Source of the DNA: Burkholderiales bacterium
GTDB taxonomy: Bacteria; Pseudomonadota; Gammaproteobacteria; Burkholderiales; Burkholderiaceae_C
Assembly (NCBI GenBank): GCA_027484405.1
Contig: JAIXTA010000141.1
Coordinates: 1-64,000 of the forward strand
Length of the DNA stretch: 64,000 nucleotides
Reading direction: 5' to 3'
Below are positions 58,200-64,000 of this stretch, one piece after another. The notes under the pieces were generated by a model. The model had not been told where the DNA came from, did no database searches, and worked only from the letters and a program-made list of their open reading frames with translations. A program made the translations under genes and the position numbers. The first letter of the stretch is position 1. Each line of letters starts with the position of its first letter.

Positions 58200-61100
58200 A
58201 TGCTCAGCCTGCGCTTTTCCAACCACTACGAACGCCTGGCGGATCAACTCGTCTCCGACCTCGCTTCCGAACGCCGCTCGCCGTTTGATGCGCCGGTGGT
58301 CATCGTGCCCAGCCTGGCGCTGCAGCGGGACATCACGCGCCGTCTGGCCGATCGCGTCGGTGTCGCTGCAAACCTGCGCTTCTATCTGCCAGGGAGTTGG
58401 CTCTGGTCACTGCTGGCCGGGCTGGTACCCACACGAGCGGAGCGCGCACCATTTGAGCGGGACGAACTGACCTGGCGCTGCTACAAGTGCCTTAGCGATC
58501 CGGCTCTGATTTCAACTGAACCTGTTCTCAGGCTCTATCTCGATGATGCCGACGAACTCCAACGCCTCGAGCTGGCGGAGTCCGCGGCGCAACTGCTCCG
58601 CACCTACGCAAATTGGCGCCCTGAGTGGCTATCGGCTTGGCAAAGGGGCACCAGGGTGCCCGGCTTGGCGGCTTCTCGTCATGAACCTTGGCAGGCAAGG
58701 CTCTGGCGTGCTGTAAGCCAGGAACTTGGAGTCGGCGATACACACCCGATGGCACTGTTTCGCCAAGAGCTGCTACGGCGCGCCTCAGGTGATCCGGCCT
58801 TGCGCGGACTACCCGCACAAGTCCATCTGTTCTGCGTGGATGAGCTCCCGCCACTTGCGCTTGGCATGGTCGAAGCACTTGCCCGCCACATCGATCTGCG
58901 GTGGTATGCGCTGAATCCCTGCGAATCATTCTGGTTTGATACGGTCAGTCCGCGTCGGCTTGCTCGCATGCAACAGCTGCGCCGCGCGGAACATGCCGAG
59001 ATCGGCCATGCACTGCTGGCCACGATGGCGCCGCGATCCCGCGTGCATCTGGCGCGCTTGATCGAGCTTGATCCAGCAATGACGACCGACCACTTTGACG
59101 TCGTGGAGCCCGGCCCCGGAACGGCGCTTGCTGCTCTGCAGTCATCGATCCTGCACCTCGATGAGCCACCGCTGGGCGCATGGAGCGATCTGGCGACCAA
59201 TCCGGGCATTGAGGTCCACGTCTGTCATTCGCTCACTCGCGAACTCGAAGTGCTGCACGACCGCCTGCTGGGTCACTTCGCACACTCGCATGAACTGCGC
59301 CCTGGTGATGTTCTTGTGCTGGTGCCGGACATTGAAGCTGCCGCGCCGTTGATCGACGCGGTGTTCGGAACGCGCCGCGACGCTGGCAACCTGCCGTATC
59401 GAATCTCGGGCCGTCGCATGCCCGAGGATGAGTCGGCCTTGCGCTGTCTAATGCTTGTGCTCGCAGAGAGCGGAGCGGACTGGACCATCAGCAAGGCACT
59501 TGAACTGCTGGCAGAACCGATCGTTCAAAGCCGCTTCGGGCTGGGTGAAGACGACGTCAGCAGGCTGCACCGCTGGCTGGATGCCGCGGGCGCCCATCGA
59601 GGGATGGACACGCTTGACGAGACGCCCGGGCTGAACGGCGCTCACCCGTCCCTGCCCAGCAGCCTCGAGCGTCTCGTGCTGGGTTTCGCGTTGCCCGATG
59701 GCAACTGCACACCGCTCGGACAATTGGCGCCGGTTGCGGCTGCCGAAGGCCGCGACGTCGACATCCTGGCAGCCTGGAGCCGGTACCTCGAGGTCTTGAC
59801 CCAGTTTTCGATGCTTTCACGCAAGGCCTTGGATGCAGCCCAATGGCAAGAGCAGCTGATCTCGCTTTCCGCTCGGCTGCTCTCAGGGGGAGGCAGGTTC
59901 AACGCTGACTGGCTAGAGCTTCAATCTGTGCTGGCGGATACCTGTACCAAGCTGTCAGGCATCCTGGCCGATCAGCAGTTGAGCCTGCCGATCCTGCGTC
60001 ACGCACTGCATGAGGAACTCGAAGGTCGCGCAGCGGCGGCCACGCCCGGGGGCAGCGTGACTTTTGCCAGCTTCCACGCGCTGCATCCGTTGCCGTTCAA
60101 GCTGATTGCCGCGCTCGGCCTGAACGATGGCGTCGTCCCGCCCCGCACCCGGGCCGTTGAACACGACCTTCTCCGCATCTTGCCTCGAGAGGGCGACCCG
60201 TCTCAAAGCGATGCTGCACGAGAGCGCTTTCTGGGTTTGATCGTGGCCGCGCGAGACCGCCTCCACCTCAGCTACACCGGCCGGAGCATCAAGGACAACA
60301 GCATCCTTCTGCCGTCTTCCTTGATCACCGAACTGCTCGACTGGCTTGTACCCAGGCTGAGCAGCGCACCGTACGGATCCGCCGAGCTCCAGGCTGCTCG
60401 CCACGCCCTCGTCATCGAACAACCGTTGCAACCCTTCGCCCGAGCGCTGTTCGATCCCCACGCCGACGCGAGGCTGCGCAGCCACGACGCGCAGTGGATG
60501 CCCCGATCCGTCGACCGGGTTCACGCAGACGCCACGACTCCAACAGTGAAATCTCGCGCTGGCACTGATGCTGACGCTGAAGAGTCCAACGACGAGGCTG
60601 ATGTATCGCGTAATGAACTGCGGAGCGGTCTGCCGTTCTTCACGACGGCCCTGCACGCGACCGACCCCACACCAACCATCAAGTTGGACGCATTGGCCAG
60701 CTTTCTTGCGAATCCGGCCCGCTATCTGCTCCAGCACCGTCTGCAGATTGACCCCTGGCTCAGCAACGAAGTCCCGGGAGATGACGAGGCCGACGCTGCA
60801 AGCGCTGCGCGAGACCGGGTGTTAGCCACGCTTGCGCTTGAGCAACTGATCTCTGGCGAGTCCGAGCAGGTCGTCGAAGCCGTGCTGCTCCATCATCCTC
60901 GGATGCCCTTCGGCTCACAGGCTGTACATGCAGCACGGGCGCTGGTGGCGGACCATCAAACGCTCGCGCTGCAAATTCGGGCAAAACACTTGTACAGAAT
61001 TGATGATCTGCACGTTGATCTGCCGCTGAGCACTGCGCTCGGTCCAATCCGCATCCAGGGACGACTGAGGAATCTCGTGCAGCCATCGGGATTGATGCCC

Positions 61101-61568
61101 GGCCTACTTGACTGGCGCGCATTCGAGCCGACGGCAAACGACACACTTCGATTCTGGGTGCAGCACCTGGCGCTATGCGCAGCGCAAGGCCGCACAGCGG
61201 AAGCCGCCGGTGCACTGCCTGCTTTCCAGTCCAGCATGCTTCATGCCCATGGCAGTCTGCATCTGACGCAATGCCTGAACGCTCCCGAACAGCTTGTCGG
61301 GCTTGTGGAGTGTTACTTGCAGGGCCAGAACCAGCCGCTGAAGTTCTTCCCGAAGACCTCGCGGGCATCGGCCGAGGGTCTCACACTGGACAAGATCCTT
61401 GAGCGCTGGGAGGGCCGCCATGGACGGCCCGGAGAGCGTGATGATCCAGCCTTTGCATTGGCGTTTCGCGGAAAGGCCGACTGCCTTGACGAAGAGTTCG
61501 AATCGCTGGCCAAGCGCATCTGGACGCCGCTCCTGGAGCATCTCCTCGAGTCGGAGGACGCCCAATGA
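58200..61568 (+). CDS. recC: exodeoxyribonuclease V gamma subunit RecC
   Basis: MLSLRFSNHYERLADQLVSDLA...VIVPSLALQRDITRRLADRVGVAANLRFYLPGSWLW; directly upstream of recB. Confidence 0.93.
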   Translation: MLSLRFSNHYERLADQLVSDLASERRSPFDAPVVIVPSLALQRDITRRLADRVGVAANLRFYLPGSWLWSLLAGLVPTRAERAPFERDELTWRCYKCLSDPALISTEPVLRLYLDDADELQRLELAESAAQLLRTYANWRPEWLSAWQRGTRVPGLAASRHEPWQARLWRAVSQELGVGDTHPMALFRQELLRRASGDPALRGLPAQVHLFCVDELPPLALGMVEALARHIDLRWYALNPCESFWFDTVSPRRLARMQQLRRAEHAEIGHALLATMAPRSRVHLARLIELDPAMTTDHFDVVEPGPGTALAALQSSILHLDEPPLGAWSDLATNPGIEVHVCHSLTRELEVLHDRLLGHFAHSHELRPGDVLVLVPDIEAAAPLIDAVFGTRRDAGNLPYRISGRRMPEDESALRCLMLVLAESGADWTISKALELLAEPIVQSRFGLGEDDVSRLHRWLDAAGAHRGMDTLDETPGLNGAHPSLPSSLERLVLGFALPDGNCTPLGQLAPVAAAEGRDVDILAAWSRYLEVLTQFSMLSRKALDAAQWQEQLISLSARLLSGGGRFNADWLELQSVLADTCTKLSGILADQQLSLPILRHALHEELEGRAAAATPGGSVTFASFHALHPLPFKLIAALGLNDGVVPPRTRAVEHDLLRILPREGDPSQSDAARERFLGLIVAARDRLHLSYTGRSIKDNSILLPSSLITELLDWLVPRLSSAPYGSAELQAARHALVIEQPLQPFARALFDPHADARLRSHDAQWMPRSVDRVHADATTPTVKSRAGTDADAEESNDEADVSRNELRSGLPFFTTALHATDPTPTIKLDALASFLANPARYLLQHRLQIDPWLSNEVPGDDEADAASAARDRVLATLALEQLISGESEQVVEAVLLHHPRMPFGSQAVHAARALVADHQTLALQIRAKHLYRIDDLHVDLPLSTALGPIRIQGRLRNLVQPSGLMPGLLDWRAFEPTANDTLRFWVQHLALCAAQGRTAEAAGALPAFQSSMLHAHGSLHLTQCLNAPEQLVGLVECYLQGQNQPLKFFPKTSRASAEGLTLDKILERWEGRHGRPGERDDPAFALAFRGKADCLDEEFESLAKRIWTPLLEHLLESEDAQ

Positions 61569-64000
61569 GCAGCGAATTGGATCCGGTGCGCTGCAATCTC
61601 CATGGAGTCAGCTTGGTCGAAGCCTCGGCCGGCACGGGAAAGACCTGGAACATCTGTGGACTCTATGCACGCCTGCTGCTGGAACTGGATTTGAACGTCA
61701 GCCAGATTCTGGTCGTGACCTTCACGCAAGCGGCCACAGCCGAACTGCGCGACCGGATTCGCATGCGGCTTCAAAACTTGCGCGATGCGCTTGTCGCACG
61801 TGATTCTGCGGATGCCTTGTCGATTGCGCTGCTTGCGAGATTGACAGGCGCAGCCGGCCGAGCCGATGTACAGATCCGTCAGGCGCTGAACCAGGCTCTT
61901 CTGGACTTTGACAACGCAAGCATCACCACGATCCACGGTTTCTGCCAGCGCGCCTTGGCTGATGTGCCCCTGTCGATCGGCCAGCCCTTGGCACTGGATC
62001 TGGTCGAATCCGACGAAGAACTGGCCGACGAAGTTGCGCGCGGCTTGTGGCGCGAGCATGTGGCGTCATCCTCGCCGGACAGTGCGCTTTCGTGCTGGGT
62101 CTGGCAGGAGCGATTGCGCGCTGCCGACGTAGCAGATGCGCTGCGCCTGCATGACGCCAAGCCCACGGCCGAGATCCGCTGGCCAGAAGTGGATGCAGCC
62201 GCTGCGAGCGTCGACTGGACCGCGCTGATCGATTCCGCACGGGCGGCCTGGGACCCTGACCAGCTGATTCACTTGCTTGAAGACGCATCAAGTGCGGACC
62301 ATCTGAATCGCACTCGGATCAAGCCAGAGCAACTGCCTCGCCGCTTGGACCGTGCTGTACGGGACTGGCATACGCTGTTGGCACAGGGTGGCGTGCCCCA
62401 GGCGAGGCCGCAGGATGGGGAGCTCAGGCTGTTCAGCAGGGCCTACCTTGATGCCTGCACCAAGAAATCAGCGCCACGTGTGGTGCACCCCTTCCTGGAC
62501 GCGGCACAGCCGGTACTGGACGCGCTCGCGCAACGCGACAGGGAAGGACGCACCGCATGGCTGAAGACGCTGGCCCGGATGCTCGACGAAGGCCGAGCCC
62601 GGCTGAGAACGATCAAACGGGTGCGTCGCCTGCAATCCTTCGACGACTTGTTGGGACGTCTGCGCGAAGCGCTGCTGGGTAAGAACGGCCCTGAGCTTGC
62701 GCAGTCCCTGCGCGACCGCTTCCCTGCAGCGCTCATCGACGAGTTCCAGGACACCGATCCGGTGCAGTACGACATCTTTCGCAGCATCTATGCGAATACC
62801 AACCAGCCGCTGTTTCTTGTAGGCGACCCGAAGCAGGCCATCTACAGCTTCCGCAATGCAGACCTCCAGGTGTACCTGCGGGCCGCTCGCGCCGCCCAAC
62901 ACCGGTATGCGTTGTTGCGCAACTTCCGCTCAAGTCAGGGCCTGATTGATGGACTCAATGCATTGTGGAGCATGTCGCCGCGCCCCTTTCTCATTGAAGG
63001 CCTTGCATACCAAACCATCGAGGCGGCAGGCGCCCGCCTGGGACCCCTCTACGACACCTCCGGCGGGCCCGCCGAACCGCTCCAGGTGCGCCGCTGGGCG
63101 CCACCTGAAGACGGGCAAGCCTGCAGCAAAGCTCTGAGCAAGAAACGTGTGTGCAGCGATGTGGTGGCAGAAATAGTCCGCCTGCTCGCTGCTGCAGACC
63201 GCGGCAACCTGCGGATCAGTGATCGACCCGTCGCACCGGCAGATATCGCCGTACTGGTACGCACTCGCGCGCAGGGCCAGATGATCAAGCGCGTGCTTTC
63301 GCAAGCCGGTGTGGGCAGTGTGGAGCTGACACGAGAAAGCGTGTTCGCCAGCCTGCTGGCGCGCGATCTGGGACAGGTGCTGCGCGCCATCATCCAGCCT
63401 GGGGACCTCACACGCGTTCGCACTGCGCTGGCAACGCGTCTTCTGGGGCTTGGCGCCAACGAGCTCGAGTCGCTCGCTCGATCGCCGGACGGGCTGCTGC
63501 GATGGAGTGCACAGCTGCGCGATTGGCAAAACCTCTGGCGCCATCGCGGCATCGGAGCGATGCTGCGCGAGCTCGGCGCGCAGATGCAGGTTGCACAGCG
63601 CTTGATGGGTACCGGCGAAGGCGAGCGACAGCTCACCAACCTGCGTCACCTCATTGACCTGCTTGCGCAGCAGGCCGGACGCGGCCTGGCGCCCGATGCG
63701 CTGTTGCGCTGGTTCCTGCGGCAGGTGAGCGATCCACCTGCCCTGGAAGAGGCCCAGTTGCGGCTGGAGTCGGATCAACATCTGGTACAGATTGTCACCG
63801 TGCATCGCTCAAAGGGTCTGGAGTATCCGATCGTGTTCTGCCCCTTTGAGTGGGACGACGCTCAAGCGTCGAGCACCAAGTCGCTCAGTACGCAGTGGCG
63901 CAACGATGCTGGCCAGGTGATTGACTACCGCAGTACCGAGGAAGGCCTGCCTGCCGACATAGAGATGCAACGCAAGCTGGCAACGGCTTCCGAGCGTCTG
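61565..64000 (+). CDS. recB: exodeoxyribonuclease V beta subunit RecB, C-terminus off the right edge
   Basis: MSSELDPVRCNLHGVSLVEASAGTGKTWNICGLYARLLLELDLNVSQILVVTFTQAATAELRDRIRMRL...IDEFQDTDPVQYDIF...VGDPKQAIYSFRNADL...; open at edge, so not in ORF track. Confidence 0.95.
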   Translation, partial: MSSELDPVRCNLHGVSLVEASAGTGKTWNICGLYARLLLELDLNVSQILVVTFTQAATAELRDRIRMRLQNLRDALVARDSADALSIALLARLTGAAGRADVQIRQALNQALLDFDNASITTIHGFCQRALADVPLSIGQPLALDLVESDEELADEVARGLWREHVASSSPDSALSCWVWQERLRAADVADALRLHDAKPTAEIRWPEVDAAAASVDWTALIDSARAAWDPDQLIHLLEDASSADHLNRTRIKPEQLPRRLDRAVRDWHTLLAQGGVPQARPQDGELRLFSRAYLDACTKKSAPRVVHPFLDAAQPVLDALAQRDREGRTAWLKTLARMLDEGRARLRTIKRVRRLQSFDDLLGRLREALLGKNGPELAQSLRDRFPAALIDEFQDTDPVQYDIFRSIYANTNQPLFLVGDPKQAIYSFRNADLQVYLRAARAAQHRYALLRNFRSSQGLIDGLNALWSMSPRPFLIEGLAYQTIEAAGARLGPLYDTSGGPAEPLQVRRWAPPEDGQACSKALSKKRVCSDVVAEIVRLLAAADRGNLRISDRPVAPADIAVLVRTRAQGQMIKRVLSQAGVGSVELTRESVFASLLARDLGQVLRAIIQPGDLTRVRTALATRLLGLGANELESLARSPDGLLRWSAQLRDWQNLWRHRGIGAMLRELGAQMQVAQRLMGTGEGERQLTNLRHLIDLLAQQAGRGLAPDALLRWFLRQVSDPPALEEAQLRLESDQHLVQIVTVHRSKGLEYPIVFCPFEWDDAQASSTKSLSTQWRNDAGQVIDYRSTEEGLPADIEMQRKLATASERL

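Overview
This 64 kb, high-GC window looks like a betaproteobacterial (Burkholderiales-type) chromosome backbone. Recognisable blocks are: aceE (partial, left edge, -); a hybrid histidine kinase; an ABC/FtsX/lipocalin-like export block; an MsbA-like ABC exporter; ksgA-pdxA-surA-lptD (-); amgK-murU cell-wall recycling (+); pepP; dusB-fis-[mazG/GNAT fusion]-purH; a GGDEF protein; a rubrerythrin/Fe-S (CCG)/DUF3501/small membrane protein operon (-); ruvC-ruvA; alpha-carbonic anhydrase; argP/argO; a prolyl oligopeptidase; ruvB; an accessory GH19-like lysozyme locus with small secreted proteins; a GntR(YtrA-like)/ABC operon; a second S9 peptidase; a TPR/degenerate GGDEF protein; a Gcr-type membrane protein; ybgC-[glycosyltransferase]-tolQRAB-pal-cpoB; a YeeE/YedE transporter; two tRNA-Lys genes; and recC-recB (recB partial, right edge). 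I saw no CRISPR array, rRNA, transposase or prophage. The most interesting items lie below the ORF-track cutoff or between genes. They are: (1) a 48-codon ORF between amgK and murU that copies the first 15 residues of MurU and ends in an ATGA overlap with it; (2) a dispersed long-palindrome intergenic repeat with covarying stems; (3) CACAGATG inverted-repeat elements bracketing an ABC exporter gene; (4) a GH19-like enzyme without a signal peptide, coupled to a secreted immunity-like protein with a distant paralogue nearby; (5) a four-gene rubrerythrin operon with a coupled membrane protein; (6) a MazG-GNAT fusion. Domain calls come from reading motifs in the translations. No database searches were run.
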